A DNA stretch of 64,000 nt from Halichoerus grypus (GCF_964656455.1 NC_135719.1:73582283-73646282); one strand, 5' to 3'. Shown: positions 12,555 through 25,674, counted from the first letter of the stretch. Notes: generated by a model from the sequence alone, not told the origin. Translations and numbers: made by a program.

Positions 12555-13480
12555 GCTTTAGTTGAATTGCAAATGAATTACAAATTAAAACAACAATGAG
12601 ATATTACTGCATACCTACTAAAATGGTCAAAACCCAAATCTCTGACAATGCTAAATTGCTGGTCAGGATGTGGAGCAACAGGAACTGTCATTCATTGCTC
12701 TTAGGAATGTAAAATGGTACAACCGTTTTGGAAGACAGTTTCTTACAAGACTAAACATACACTTACCATATAATCCAGCAATTGTGCTCCTTGGTATTTA
12801 CTCAAATGAATTGAAAACATGTCCACAAAAAAGTCTGCACATGGATATTTATAGCAGCTTTATTTATAATTGTCAAAACTTGGGGTAACCAAGATGTCTT
12901 TCAGTAGGTGAATGAATAAATAAACCATGGTACCTCCAAACAATGGAATATTATTCAGTGCTAAAAAGAAAGGAGCTATCAAGCCATGAAAAGACATGGA
13001 GGAGACTTAAATGTGTATCACTAGAAGAAAATGTTAGCGAAAGGAACCAATATGAAAAGGCTGCATATGGTGTGATTTCCACTGTATACCTTCTGGAAAA
13101 TGCAAAACTATGGAGGCAGTAAAAAGATCTCTACTTGCCAGGAGTTAGTGGGGGAGACATGAATAGGCAGAGGATTTTTAGGGCAATGAAACTATTCTGC
13201 AAAATACTACAATGGTGAATACATATTATTAGACATTTTTAAAAATCCATAGAATGTACAACACCAAGAGCAAACCCTAATGTAAACTATGGACTTTGGG
13301 TGACAGTGATGCGTCAGTGTAGGTTCACGGATTGTATCAAATGTACCACTGTGGTACAGGATGTTGTTAGTGAGGGAGGCTGTGCACGTGTGGGGGCAGG
13401 AGGTATATGGGAACTCTGCACTTTCTGTTCAGTTTTGCTGTGAACTTAGAAATACTCTAAAGTTTGTTAATTAAAAAAGG
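12555..13480 (+). mobile_element. Ancient L1 3' fragment (ORF2 C-terminus and 3' UTR)
   Basis: Decayed L1 on the plus strand. Translation of 12670-12888 gives words diagnostic of the ORF2 C-terminal region: 'LNIHLPYNPAIVLLGIY' and later the DNA equivalent of the 'ameyysaikrk' segment ('caatggaatattattcag'). Upstream DNA 'aaaacaacaatgagatatta' matches the same region. After about 12990 it continues into an L1M-type 3' UTR ('gattgtatcaaatgtaccac', 'tttgctgtgaacttagaaat') and ends in an A-rich 'ttaattaaaaaagg'. No intact frame; non-functional. Confidence 0.85.
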
Positions 13481-13489
13481 GATATGCAC

Positions 13490-13795
13490 TAAACTATTGA
13501 TCTGCATTGCCACATTGACCTCCAATAAATGATACTAATTTATTCTTCCCTTAATGTTGTATGGGAGTGTTAGTTTCCCCACACTCACACCAACTCTGTT
13601 TACTGTTAATTTTGCTATATATATTTACCATTCCAATATGTGAAAATAGTATCTCATTACTGTTTTAATTTGCATATCTTTAATTTATGGTAAAAGCTAA
13701 AGCATCCTTTCCTATGTTTATGAGCTATTTATATTTCTTTTTATAACTGCCTATTCATGTTCTTTGACAATTCTGTGGTTTTTAAAGTTGATGAT
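13490..13795 (-). mobile_element. Ancient L1 ORF2 fragment, opposite orientation
   Basis: Reverse complement matches the ORF2 C-terminal region: 'cattccaatatgtgaaaatagtatctcatt' type order, 'gttttaatttgcatat', 'cctattcatgttctttgac'. It lies directly after a plus-strand L1 3' end, making a tail-to-tail arrangement. Decayed, no open frame. Confidence 0.7.
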
Positions 13796-13799
13796 AATT

Positions 13800-15538
13800 A
13801 AGAAAAAATTTTAGAAAAAATTTTTAAAAGGTGCTTTAGGTTCTTCAGAAAAAAATCTTCATGTAAGTCTGAAATAGAAGGTGTGATTAGCAATATATGG
13901 TGAAAAACAACTGAGCCAACACCAGAACAATTGCCATTCAGACCTGGCCTGTTTCTTACGCAGCCCGGCTCCCATGCCTGTGGATTACAGAACAACACAA
14001 CCTTTGTCTTCAGGAGCTTATTCTTTAAAAGTCTGGAAATGTTTCTTTTTTGCTTCTTTTTCTCCTAAGGAGGTAAAAATGGAATAGAACAAGTGGGAGG
14101 ATGAAGCAAGGAAGAAATGGGCAATAAAATACACTTTTTAGCAAAGGAATCAGCTGCTGGAGATGACACAGAAGAGAAGTAAACACAGAAAATGGGAACA
14201 GTTGCAGTCCTGCAGGGAAGTTGGCTTGGACTCTGTGGTGGAAAGCGCTAGCCCAGTGCCAACACTGCTGTGGGATTCATAGAATCTTCTCGAGATAACT
14301 GTAGCGGATTCACACCAACCTATTTGCAGCCCATATAATTGAGAGTGAGAGGCAGGGAATTGTCTTGGTTTTCAGGCACTGATCCCTTAACCAAGCTCCC
14401 GCCACCACCGACATGATACATCTGTTGGTCTGGTTGGGGAGAAAATATGGCCTCAAATGCATCTCCACTCTGCAGTGCTGGTCCCAGACCCTCAATTCTC
14501 CCGCCAAAGCATTGTTCAGGGCCAGGAAGAAGTTCCTTGGATTTGGCCAAATCAGAAGGCAATGAAAGAAACACTGATGCTTTATCTGCCAAGTAGGACA
14601 ATGTTCTATGTAGTCCAGTCTCACCTGAGCAAAGTAGTTATTTTATTAGTGCTCTTTTTTTGAGAGCCATTTCTGATTATGTCTATTTACATTGATCCAA
14701 CATTACTGGAATGTTTGGGCTGCAATGCAGGCTATAATATTGCAGATGGGTACAAATGCTTTGTGCCTCTGTGTTTATGAAGGATACGGGCTTTGCTAGG
14801 GCTTTGAATTCTTTGACTAGTAATCACAGAAAACCTGTCTCTCCCTCCCCCACACCTGTTTAGATACACTGAAATTAGTTTTCCTGCCTCCAGATGAAAT
14901 GTCATTAGAATTCAGTCTCCTGGTGCACTGTTTTCACATATAAGTCTTAAATAAATAGACAATTCCAAATGGAGGTGAACCCCAAATTATGTTTTCATCG
15001 TTAGCCCTACAATAATTTCAGAATGTGTCCCAACTCTCCCACTGTACCTCCTATCTGTATTCCCTCCATCATTGCATTTGCATGCTTTTATTATGTAGTC
15101 TACCTTGGCGAGGGCAATGTGTCAGGATGCATCCTGTCTGTAAGTGACTAGAGTTAAAATCATCCTCAACAAATCGGCAATGCGATCGGCTCAGAGCCGT
15201 GCTAATAATGCCATCCTGTCAGCTTCAACGCTTTTGATAAACACTCCTTCCCAGTGAAGGATGTGGGGAAGTTATGTAATCATTTGGAAATATGTCAACA
15301 TAGCCGTGGGATTGGGGCAATTAAGCCTGTTCTTCCTTATGTAAATGCAGAATGGGGTCAGGAAAGTGGGTACTTATACCCAATTTAGTGACGGTGTCTG
15401 GAACCAATTCGTTTGTTTAATATCTTCTCGTTTGTGTACACTGGAATTTCTCCAGGGCGGGGTGGCGGAAGGTGGAGAGAGAGAGAGGGGGAGATTGAAC
15501 AGTTCGACAGGAAAAAAAAAACAAGTAGGAGATAAAAG

Positions 15539-15540
<2 letters not shown>
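13800..15540. other. Unique non-coding DNA, no gene seen
   Basis: No gene supported. The stretch 14260-14640 has a short frame on each strand (up to 104 codons) but no family resemblance. The block 15100-15330 has more CpGs than its surroundings ('cggcaatgcgatcggctcagagccgtg') split by unique sequence, and may be a conserved regulatory element. Confidence 0.5.
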
Positions 15541-15541
<1 letters not shown>

Positions 15542-15572
<31 letters not shown>

Positions 15573-15574
15573 AC

Positions 15575-15619
<45 letters not shown>
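15542..15619. repeat. (GT)n microsatellite
   Basis: Two long GT runs separated by 'acacgg', about 78 bases in total. The GT-to-AC switch in the middle is locally palindromic. Likely polymorphic and able to adopt Z-DNA. Confidence 0.95.
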
Positions 15620-18600
15620 GGGGGCAAGGTTGATTTGATTTCCTTTCTGTTCACCTTCCCCCAACTTCAAAATAGTCCCAGCCCTCCTTTTGTTGTCCTC
15701 CTGGACAAACATCCTGCCAGCCACTGGGCTTCCTCTGCAGGTAGTGGACACCTCCCGCAGGAGGGGGTGCCGTCACTGATGCGTCCAGCAACCAACAGAT
15801 GTGTGGCTTGGCTAGAGTTCTGACATTAGTCCACGATGAGCAGCGACAAGGCTTCTGTCTCTTTCAGTGCCAAATCTCAGATAGTGCAGGAGGCTCCCAG
15901 TGTGCCTACCCAACTTGGTATAGATTTTGTAATAATACCTCTTTTCTTCCTAATCCCCTACTGTCTCAATGTTCTGTTTCATCTGTTTACTTTGGTTCAA
16001 GTTTTCAAAGTATCCCTTTTTCTGGTCATTCGCTACACACATCCCAGGTACATCATTTCTTTGAAAGCAAGGTGAGTTAAGTTAGCATTTCCAATTCTTA
16101 TTAGATCAATGACTCGAAGCCAGACATAATTGGGCAGATTGGCAGCCTATAAGAAATGACAGCACACTCGGGTTGATGCTTTGCCTTGCCAATAACCACA
16201 GAGAGATTGGAATCCAACCCTGATAGACTCATTGCTGGAGTTCTGTTCTGTGTGGCAAATGCATCATTGTGTTTGTGGTATAGGAAGTCTATTTTAGCTT
16301 CTTGTGGCAGAGCCTTGGCCTGTAGTTTGAGGACTTTGTCTGGCTGGGACCATGTTTCTCCTGCTCTCTGTACCCAGTGCAGCTGCTTCTGTGGCAGGTA
16401 ATTAGAGAGGAGGTAGATTTCTAGGATTGCACATGGTGTTTAGTCCTGCATCCTAGTGGTTGTGGTCGCTATTGTTTCTGATGCCAAGTGTCAGCCTTTG
16501 AAGCAAGCTGTCAGGAGAGCTGGCTCGAGAGACTGAGAGTCCACACCTTCTCTGGAAAGCCCTGTAGTTTGGAGATGGAGAGTAGGGGGGAATGCAGGGG
16601 GGTGAGTGGGAGGAGGTAAGGTGAAAGAAGAGTGCGGCAGGGACCAAACGGGGAAGTTTGGTGAGGGGAGGGTAAAGAGCACTACTGTTCAGATGTTTCC
16701 TTTCCTTCCTCCCATATCTTCTTTTGGCCTCTGCACACTCTTTTTTTTCTCCAGACTTGTTTCTGATCTCATCTGGAATTGGCTCTTGACCTGCCTGTCT
16801 ATTGTTAACAACCATACTAATGTCTGCCAGGTGTTTCCCACTCTAAGATTGAGAATAACATGATGGGTAAGGGGAAACAGTGAGGGGTCAAAATATGAGC
16901 CTTCTAGTCAAAAGTGGGGTTTGATGAAACCACAATCTTTAAGCAAAGAAAAGAGGATAATGGTTGGAGGCCTCTATTTATACCATTGTCCACCATCCCT
17001 CAGCACACTGTGGGTGCAACACTTGCTGAGACCAATAATGATAATGTCAGGAAAGATTCTTTCCCTCCAGGTACCCTCTCTTGCTGAGTTTTAAAAAAAC
17101 TGTACTCAACATGCCAGCAACTATGTAAAAATACCCAGCCACGATGCCCTGCATACAATAGAGAAATAAACTAAAAGCCATTCTTTGCAAGCTCTGTAAA
17201 TGTAATTGTAGAGTTTAATGTGTAAGCAAGACACTTTCTTCATCAGGAGGACAGTAATCTTTATCAGAGAGTGACAAAGGCAAAAGGAAAATTTGAGGAC
17301 ATTTGTTTTTAGAAGCAAGTGAATTCCAATTTAGTAGTTTCTTGGAATCATGAAAAAAAGGCTATTAGGCCATGAGTGACAAATTCCAGAACAGAGCGCA
17401 ACAGAATAAATTTGTTTGATGGTATTGATGAAGCAGGAACTCCAACTAATTTGAGAGTATTATTGGTACCTTGATAAGTTGTTGAACTTTAAGATAATTA
17501 TACTTTCTGATATGAAAGATATTATAGTAGATGTGATATGTTAATATATATTCATATACTCTAATATGCACATTTAGATGCATTATGGAAAAATAAACAA
17601 AAACAAAACTTACCCTTCATGAAACTCCAAAGTAGTAGGTTCAGGAGAGCTATTACTCATGCACAGAGAATGCTCAACAATAAAAGAAGAAACTAAGACT
17701 CCACCACTTTGAGATTGAGTGACAGTAATAAGAGATAGGCTTATTATTTCAAAAGGAATCCACCAATTTTTTTAAAAAAAAATCAATCTGTACAGATAAC
17801 TTAAGGAACTGCTTCCCTAAAGTATTGGTGAAATTGTTAGAAACATCTGGCTGCCACATACCCATTCCCTTTAATTCATCTACTAGAGAGAACACTGAGT
17901 CCCTCCATTCCCTACACCAACCCCTCTCCTTATATTTCCTACCTATAAGATGTTCTCAGTGTTTCACAACTGACTTCGGCATCACTCTTGTTTTGAGCAC
18001 TGTACTTGGGTCATCCTAGTTAAAAATGGTTCAGATTAACATAAAGATTTTAAAAGCCAGTCCCATTTTGTCCCAAGTGAAAACAACATTACTGTGGGAG
18101 TCCTTTTGTTTTCTTTTGCTTTTCTGTGAAGTCAGAAACTGAGTTAGTTCTTGAATACTAATCTTCATCATTACAGTCTATTCAAATTGGAAGGTCTATG
18201 GAGAAAGTAGAACAAAAACTCTGCCAGAAACTAAGTTGTTTTATTTTTTCTGTATTCTGCTATTTGGTGGAAAGAATTAGTAAATATCAGATATTAAAAA
18301 GGAGAGATGTCCTGGCTGTATTCTGGAGCCAAAATCAATTCAGCTCAATCTCCTGTGCCTGCACACATCTAGAGCTTTGCTTCTGTACCCTGAGAATTCA
18401 TGGTCAAAATACTGACTTCAAAACTCTGCAGGATCTTAAAATAAGTAACTAAAAATTCTATTATAGAAGAAGCTCTCTTATCCGAATTCCACATAACCAT
18501 GTCTGGACTAACTGATTCTCTCCACATCTTTTGCAAAACTCACTGACTGATGTCCTCCACTTCTGAACTCTTGTGGCAAGCATGTTGACACAGTTCTTCT

Positions 18601-19040
18601 CCCACTGGTTGAGTTGTCTGTTTGCCAAGAGCCAGTTGTGTTTGCTCCCAAATCTGATTATGTCGATTGTGCTTGTTCTTGTAATTACATAATTTAATTA
18701 AATATTATGTAAACTGATGAACTAAGAGAAGAGAGCTGTTGTTTCTAAGTTGAATGCTTTGAAGACTCAACAAAGCCAGTCACTAAAAAATTATCAAAAT
18801 ATTGAGGGCAAAACAACTGTAAAGGGTTGAGAAAAAAATAGTTTTTCAACCTGGATTCTTAACCTGAGATTAATGCACAATTGTCATTAAATTCAGTTCC
18901 AGCTGGCAGCCACGAAGATTGCATTATTTTGTTTGTGTGGCTCTAGATGTAGTGACATTTCTCTTTAGCTATAGAGTCCTGATTTTGGTTTTGTAAGATA
19001 AAAGTCCTCTTGTATTTGGTATGCTGTCCTTGAGGGAGTA
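15620..19040. other. Unique non-coding DNA, no gene seen
   Basis: No recognisable exon or transposon. The GC-richer part 15650-16830 carries several frames of 60-120 codons on both strands with no family resemblance and no consistent splice context. Confidence 0.5.
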
Positions 19041-19044
19041 GAGA

Positions 19045-19426
19045 ATATTTGTATACTATTCATTCATTTGTTTATTCAACAAATAAATATTGACCATATG
19101 GTATGTTCTAGGCCCTATCCTAGGCATGGAATTCAGGGTTACTGCCCTTTAGAGGTTTATATCTAGTAGGGAGAAAAAGATACTTAAACAGAAGATGGCA
19201 ATATCACTGGAGTTTTGAGGACAAGTAAGATTTGGTCAAATGAAAGGACTGTTGTGAAAATTAGAAATATGAAATAACATGCAGTTTCAGGGGACCACTT
19301 GGAGTAGCAAAGCGTGAGGTTAACAAGGTTGGCAGGGGCCATGTGGTCATGCATCTCTCAACATGCATTATGTTGAACTCTGAAGTTACAACTTTATTCT
19401 GAAACAGGAGATCAAATTTTTGCTTT
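19045..19426 (-). repeat. L2-like ancient LINE, first part
   Basis: Reverse-strand L2-like order: 'tcattcatttgtttattcaac', 'aaatattgaccatatggtatg', 'ctaggccctatcctaggca', 'gccctttagaggtttatat'. Equivalent blocks occur at about 25040 and 57640. It is interrupted by the Can-SINE at 19442 and resumes after it. Confidence 0.55.
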
Positions 19427-19441
19427 AAAATAATTACTCTG

Positions 19442-19645
19442 GGGGCGCCTGGGTGGCTCAGTCGGTTAAGCGTCTGCCTTCGGCTCAGGTCATGATGCCA
19501 GGGTCCTGGGATCGAGCCCTGCATCGGGCTCCCTGCTCGGCGGGAAGCCTGCTTGTCCCTCTCCCACTCCCCCTGCTTGTGTTCCCTCTCTCGCTGTGTC
19601 TCTCTCTGTCAAATAAATAAATAAAATCTTTATAAAAAATAAAAT
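19442..19645 (+). mobile_element. Can-SINE, well preserved
   Basis: Complete tRNA-derived SINE: head 'gcgcctgggtggctcagtc' (A-box region), B-box-like 'ggatcgagccc' at 19509-19519, 'ctccctgctcggcgggaagc', CT repeats and 'caaataaataaataaaatc' tail. Flanked by a 16-bp duplication 'taaaataattactctg' at 19426-19441 and 19645-19660. The good match to the other young copies and intact CpGs suggest a fairly recent insertion, here into an L2-like element. Confidence 0.95.
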
Positions 19646-19660
19646 AAAATAATTACTCTG

Positions 19661-19780
19661 ACATCAGTTTAAAGTTTAGATTAAAGACACCAAAGACCGG
19701 TTAGGAGGATATTGTCATGTTGAGAAGTGATTGGTATCTGAACATCTAAACTAAGGCACTCTTAATAGTGAGGTATGTGG
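19661..19780 (-). repeat. L2-like ancient LINE, second part
   Basis: Continues the element interrupted by the SINE: 'gacatcagtttaaagtttag' and 'accggttaggaggatattg' keep the order seen in related copies. Right boundary uncertain. Confidence 0.45.
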
Positions 19781-19789
19781 AGAGGGGAT

Positions 19790-22700
19790 AAGGGGAGAGG
19801 AGGGGTTAGAGGGGTGGAGAATGAGAGATTAGTCCCATTTCTGAAGTTTCATGCCTTCAGGATGTGATTCAGATCAATTATAGTCTTACCAACACAAATG
19901 TACCACAATATTCTTTTTTTTGTTAAAATACTCAATTGAGATTTGATTTTCAAGAACATTATACTTGGACTTTAGAATATTATGGTAAGAAAAAATTAAC
20001 ATTATTCCAATAATATTTTTAATCTATAAGTTAAAAATTATATGTAAATAATAGCAATAATGTGTCCAATTTAGGAGAATGATTAGTGCTTTAAAATCTG
20101 GTTCTTAGTGATTCCCCATTAGTTAGTGTAACACATGTACCTGTTTTTAATGAATAATTTCAAATTTTGTTTTTCTTGCTAATACATGAGAGTATCCAGA
20201 AGTACATTTTAGAAGTTGGTTTAATTGTGGTTTGGACACCGTATTTCCACATTATTCTAAATACGATACTGCCTAAATTTAGAATGGATTCCTGTCCAGT
20301 GAAGCCCCAAATTGAATTTGTTAGAAAATATCAAAAGCTGGGTTTGAAAAGGAATATGTAAAAGCCAGTTTAAACTTGGGGTTCTCAGCCACCACTGTGG
20401 GTATGTATAAATAGAATAAACTCCAGATTAAAGTAAAAACATATCATTCCACCAACTTGAAAACAGAATTTTCTAATAAATATTTGTATATACTCAATCA
20501 GTAAAACTGCTTAACATCCTCTCCTGCAATAGAGAGCGAAAACCCTGTTAGGCTGAAAACCCCATCATCAAAAGGTATTTTAAAACCAGGTGACAGAATA
20601 CATCATTATATGTTGAGTGATTTCTGGGTCATTGTGTCAACACTAATTTTCAGTGGAAACTATAAAATCATACTTTTCCTTTAAAGGTTGGTACTCAAAT
20701 TTACCTGGAAAATAATGTGATTAAAATATGAGTCTGGATAATGCCTCCTCAGGCAACAGATATAAAAGCTCAACTCTTAATATGCAGTAAGTCTGGAACT
20801 AACATATTTTACCCCTCTTACCTTCTTACTTTGTTAGCTAAATGTGTATTGTACAGTTGAAAGCTTTAGCACATCAACTAACAATGCACTTTTCATTATT
20901 CAAAGCTTTAAAAAAATCTCCTTAATAATTTTGCAGTTCTAAAGATGAGATTGTCATAAATGTCCAGCTATATAAGATCAGAATTAAATCATTTGTAAGC
21001 AAAGTAGCTTAGAAACTAGCAAAAAACACCTCAGACTTCTTGTATTCTTCTCTTTATTCACGGAACTGTGCTGCAGGTAATTTTGAGAAGGCAGCACTCC
21101 ATTTATTGTACAATTATGTCATGTTATTTTCTTATTGCCACAAAGCTGCCATGAAGCATGCTTCATATATGCCTGAAGAGTTTACCTTGTATGAGTATTT
21201 GCATTAAATAAATGAAAATTCACCTCTTTCTACAGATATCATGCAGAGACACAAAAGTGTTCCCTGCTATTAGAAATGGGCTCGTACAGACTATAAAAAT
21301 TGTAAATGAATTTTTGGTTGATTTGTTCCATTTATATAAAATAGATTGAACATGCAGCTTTATGAAAATGTGTTTATTTAACCAGAAACCACAAATATTT
21401 TTAAAAATGCACTTTCCTGTTTAACTTTTAATTCCAAGATTTCTTTTTATGAATGTTCATAGTGATTTTATTGAACTGTAAGGTAAAATAAATGTACCAG
21501 TGGGATTTTGTAGATTTTTTCTTCAACAAAGTGTTTACCTGGGATAGAACGTAAGTTTTAGAGCTATGATTGATAGATGGTTGAAGTAAAATGTCTGCAA
21601 CAGCACAAAGAGCAGATTCAGGGCGACCTCCCTCTGAATATTTAACAATCTAAATCAACATAAACTCTAATGGACATTGGAAAGCACCCATAATAATTAT
21701 ATTTTTTATTATGATTCAAAATTCCCACATGACTATACCTTTCTTTATTAGCAACCTCAGCCAGAGAAAGCTGGATCCTTTACATAGTAATTGCCTTCCT
21801 ATTCTGAAATGCTAGGAAACCAAATCAAAATGGCAATCTCCATTGTGAACATTGTGCTTGTACTCTGTTCTCCACAAAGAGCATATGAATATACTCATAT
21901 ATGTACATATAATATAATAATTAGTGTTTCAAAATAGAAATTAAATAACAGCTGAAAAAAATACATCCAGAGAAATGAAGTTGGAGTACAAATCTATTTT
22001 GGTTATCCTGTCGGTAATTCATGCTGGATAATCATGAGCCCAGCAGTTAATGACCTCTACTCTGATACATTAAGTCCAACCAAAGATAATGGTGTCCTGG
22101 GTAAATTAACAAACCCAGTGGTAAACTTGCTTCCAGTTCAGCAGGAGACAGTGTGCAAATTAGCATTAGTTCTTAATAAGATCAGTGTCCTACAACCCAC
22201 AGCTCTACAGTGTTCATAATGCTGTCTCTTTTCAGGTGAAAATTTTTTCTCCCTTGCATAATACATTCTCTTGACTGAGATTGTTGTCATCCTAATCAGT
22301 CCCCCACCTTAAAACTTTCTTCCCACTTTCATGCCGTGAAGGCTGCTGTGAGTTGTTGAGAATGATTATTCATTTGTACGCTTCTTTAATAACATTTTCG
22401 TTAGATGTTGAGGTTCCCAGCAGAGCCACCCAAGAATTTGATTTTATAATTATAACCATTCTGCAAAAGTTATGGTCAGTGTATAGGCAATCTTAGTGGA
22501 ATTTACTAATCACCACTTTGTGTGTCTTTTTCTAGCAGCATTTATATTTTGTTAAGTAAATGGAACACCCTGTGGACAAGTAGGCACTGAGTTATTTTGC
22601 TGGACACTGGTTCTCGTAGGTGGCTGTGTCTGTCCCAGGCTGTATTTGGAAAGGGAAGACCTGCAGTAGAGATGAGAGTTATTTTAAAAATCTATTTTAA

Positions 22701-24240
22701 AGCCACATTTTACTACACAGTCTAGAAAATTATGTATTTTTAAATGCAGTTATTAAGAAAAAACCTGTGATACATATGATATTGGTGCACAAAAATGATA
22801 TGTGCAGCGTTAGTGTTTCAAATAAATGACACTTAAATGCCTAAACAAATACGGTGTGTGTGTGCGCACGTGCATGCATGTTTGTGTACATGTGTTTGCA
22901 TGTGTGTTTCTGTGTGTGTACAACCATCTATCTTCAGAGTTGGAGCACATGGTGATGGAAGTCTGCTTGCATATTTCGAGGGGTTTGGGATGTTTGGGAC
23001 ATGAGTTCTCACATATTATCTGTCAAAAGTTTTGTAAGTAAAAAAAAAAGTTAAATACATGGATCTTGTCTGAAGAATCCTCTCACTGTAAAATGTTTAC
23101 CTTTTGTGACACATACTATTATTTCATGATTATGTTAAAATACTCTTAAAGAGTTTTACATGTTAACCAGCTACTAAGAATGCCTTAATAGAGTACTAAT
23201 TTTTGTTAGAGGTGTCTCGACAATTTGAATTTTATATGCATGCATTATGTTTTCTTAAAATGGGAAAATTATGCATCTGAAGGAATCTGTCTAGAATAAT
23301 GGGGTTCTATAGAGGTTACTTTAATCACGTTCTCCAGCAGTTATAGCTGTTTTACATCTTATTTGCAACAAAAGGGAACTCTAATTATCTTCAAAAAGAG
23401 CATAAAATGGTGTGTCTTGCTGCTGATGTAATGTTGATTCCTGAATGCTGGTGATAGGAACTGACAACTAAATGCATGTCACACTTTTCAGAAATCAGCC
23501 GTAGTGACAGGATAACCACCTTTTGTGACCTAGGAGCCCAAAGAGGGAGTATATATTTGCCTGTTAAGTAGAAACAATTTGCAGTCTTTCTTTTTTAAAA
23601 ATAAAAATACACTTGTCCCTGGGTTAAAAATAATTTATTTACTAATGTTAAAACTTGCTTATGTGATTTAAATTTTAGAAGCCACCTACTACTGTAAATT
23701 ATCCTAAGTATACTTAATCTCATTTCCAATCATGAAAAAGGAGAGTAACCTGAACCTCTGACCCTCCATTTCCTTCCATTTTTTTTCTTTTTGGCTTACA
23801 GACATAGGTGGATATATATTTATGCCCAATGCTGGACTCCTGCATATATGATTAACATGTGCTTGCAGTTTCATTTCCAACTCACACGGATCTCATTTAT
23901 AAATACAAATGAGATGCATATAGCCTATTACAAAATATTAAAATTAGAATTGAAAAGAAGATTGCATGTTTTAAGTCTGGCTGCAGTAGTCATGTTATAC
24001 AGTGTTTGTAAGATTGAACTGGTCGACTCTGAGCCCTAGATATGAAATTAATCAATGCAGGTCTGTAATATACTGCAAATAACCAACCTGAACCACAAGA
24101 TTTGATTTAAGGTTCACATTAAGCGATGGGGAGCTGGTCTGGAAAAGAAGTCATACTCATCCATACATGGCATGTTCAAATATACAGAACTCAACCTCGA
24201 AACTAAAGTTGAGCCTTTGTGGACAATAAAACCCATACCT
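19790..24240. other. Unique non-coding DNA, no gene seen
   Basis: AT-rich, transposon-poor 4.4 kb. No supportable exon. A TG/CA-rich stretch at 22855-22925 and a run of A at 23040-23050 are the only simple-sequence features noted. Confidence 0.55.
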
Positions 24241-24259
24241 TATACTCAGATGCACTTTT

Positions 24260-24459
24260 TTTTTTTTTTTTTTAAGATTTTATTTATTTATTTGAGAGAG
24301 AGAGAATGAGAGACAGAGAGCATGAGAGGGAGGAGGGTCAGAGGGAGAAGCAGACTCCCTGCCGAGCAGGGAGCCCGATGCGGGACTCGATCCTGGGACT
24401 CCAGGATCATGACCTGAGCCGAAGGCAGTCGCTTAACCAACTGAGCCACCCAGGCGCCC
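24260..24459 (-). mobile_element. Can-SINE, young subfamily, reverse orientation
   Basis: Long T-run (complement of the A-tail), 'aagattttatttatttat', GA-rich block, 'gagaagcagactccctgc', 'ctcgatcctgggactccagg' and the head 'ctgagccacccaggcgccc'. Flanked by identical 'actcagatgcactttt' at 24244-24259 and 24460-24475. Very close to the copies at 43505, 54902 and 58484, so from one recently active subfamily. Confidence 0.95.
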
Positions 24460-25040
24460 ACTCAGATGCACTTTTATGCACAACAGTGACATGATATCAT
24501 GTCATATTGCCTCTATCTGTCTTTTCTTCTCTCCTGCCTAGAGTGGAGATTCAAAAGGGGGGCCAGAGGTAGAGTGCAGAAGAGACATTTTCCTGTATTA
24601 TGTACACAATTACACAAAATATATCTTTATTATGACTGCTTAGACCAGAGCAAATTTTCAGCGAGCTCTGAATTTTGAACATATAGCACACATTTATGGC
24701 TCAACTAGTTACAGCGTGGATTAATCTACTTTTAGAATTAAATTGGCGTTCCCTCTTTTTCTTTGCCCAGCTAGCTTTCAAGTTTTCAGTGATACAACTG
24801 AACTATAAGGAGTAGTAGTAGGCAGAGAGATGGAGAGAAAAAAAATAGAAAAAGGGAAAGAGGGAGGGAAGCAGAGAGAGGTGGGAGATATAGATCTGCA
24901 TCAAGTTTGATAAAACTATCATATGCTCAAATAATTATTGCCTTTTAAGATTATGTTCACTTTCCACTACAAATACAGTAAATCAAAAGGGGCTATAAAT
25001 AAAACTCTACATTATAGCAAATGGTGTAATTCAAATGAAT
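24460..25040. other. Unique non-coding DNA, no gene seen
   Basis: No gene seen. A purine-rich block lies at 24815-24895. Confidence 0.5.
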
Positions 25041-25470
25041 ACTTCCATTCATCCATCAAAAAATACTTCAACTTCTCTTTTTTTTTTCTCCCAGCTTCAT
25101 TGGATATAATTGGCATATAACACCATGTAAGTTTAAGATAGATGATGTAATGATTTGATATATGTGTATACTACAATATGGTTACCACAATAAGGTAAGT
25201 TAATACATCCATCACCACACATAGCTACAGTATATTTCAACTTCCCTTGAGACAGTGAGTACCCTATGTGTTGAGGTCACAGCAGTGAACAAGACAAATT
25301 AAAGAGGTGATATTACAGTTGAGGAGATATAGGATATAATTAATAATTGAATTACAATCATGATAAGGTAAAGGATAAGTGTAGGGTATTCAGAGGTCAG
25401 GAAAGAGATCCTTGAGGAGCATATGGGTAGGGAGAGATGGGAGAGTGGAAGTGGTTTATGTTGGTAGCAG
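25040..25470 (-). repeat. L2-like ancient LINE, interrupted by an L1 3' end
   Basis: 'ccattcatccatcaaaaaat' on the left and 'gtgttgaggtcacagcagtg', 'aacaagacaaattaaagagg' on the right are the two halves of a minus-strand L2-like element. Removing the L1 piece at 25079-25234 restores the usual order. Confidence 0.5.
25079..25234 (-). mobile_element. Short 5'-truncated L1 3' end (L1MA/B-like)
   Basis: Reverse orientation: T-run, 'cttcattggatataattgg', 'catataacaccatgtaagtt', 'gatttgatatatgtgtatac' and 'gttaccacaataaggtaagt', the familiar 3' UTR of L1M-type elements. Flanked by 'ttcaacttctct' and 'ttcaacttccct', a diverged target duplication. Only about 150 bp was copied. Confidence 0.75.
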
Positions 25471-25674
25471 TTGTAGATTGACTGTGGCAGAGTGAGTGAT
25501 GTTGTCCCTGGAATTAACTCATCCATGTATTCCCTTGGTGGTGAGAGCAATAATACTTGTTTCCTTGTTTCTGAGTTTAAGGAGAGTGTCCTGGGTGCTC
25601 TGTGATGATAGAAAACCAATTGCTCTTCTACTATCTAAACAAACTAATGCCTTTTTGCTGTTGTTCTTAATATA

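Noticed and set aside
14310..14624. 104-codon minus-strand frame as possible exon
   Set aside because: No family resemblance and no evidence of flanking exons; chance open frame is sufficient.
15374..15751. 125-codon frame on the minus strand with long Thr-His repeat
   Set aside because: It is the translation of the GT microsatellite and its flanks; no family resemblance.
16453..16815. 120-codon minus-strand frame in GC-richer unique DNA
   Set aside because: No recognisable domain, no splice or promoter context; overlapping frames on the other strand are equally long.
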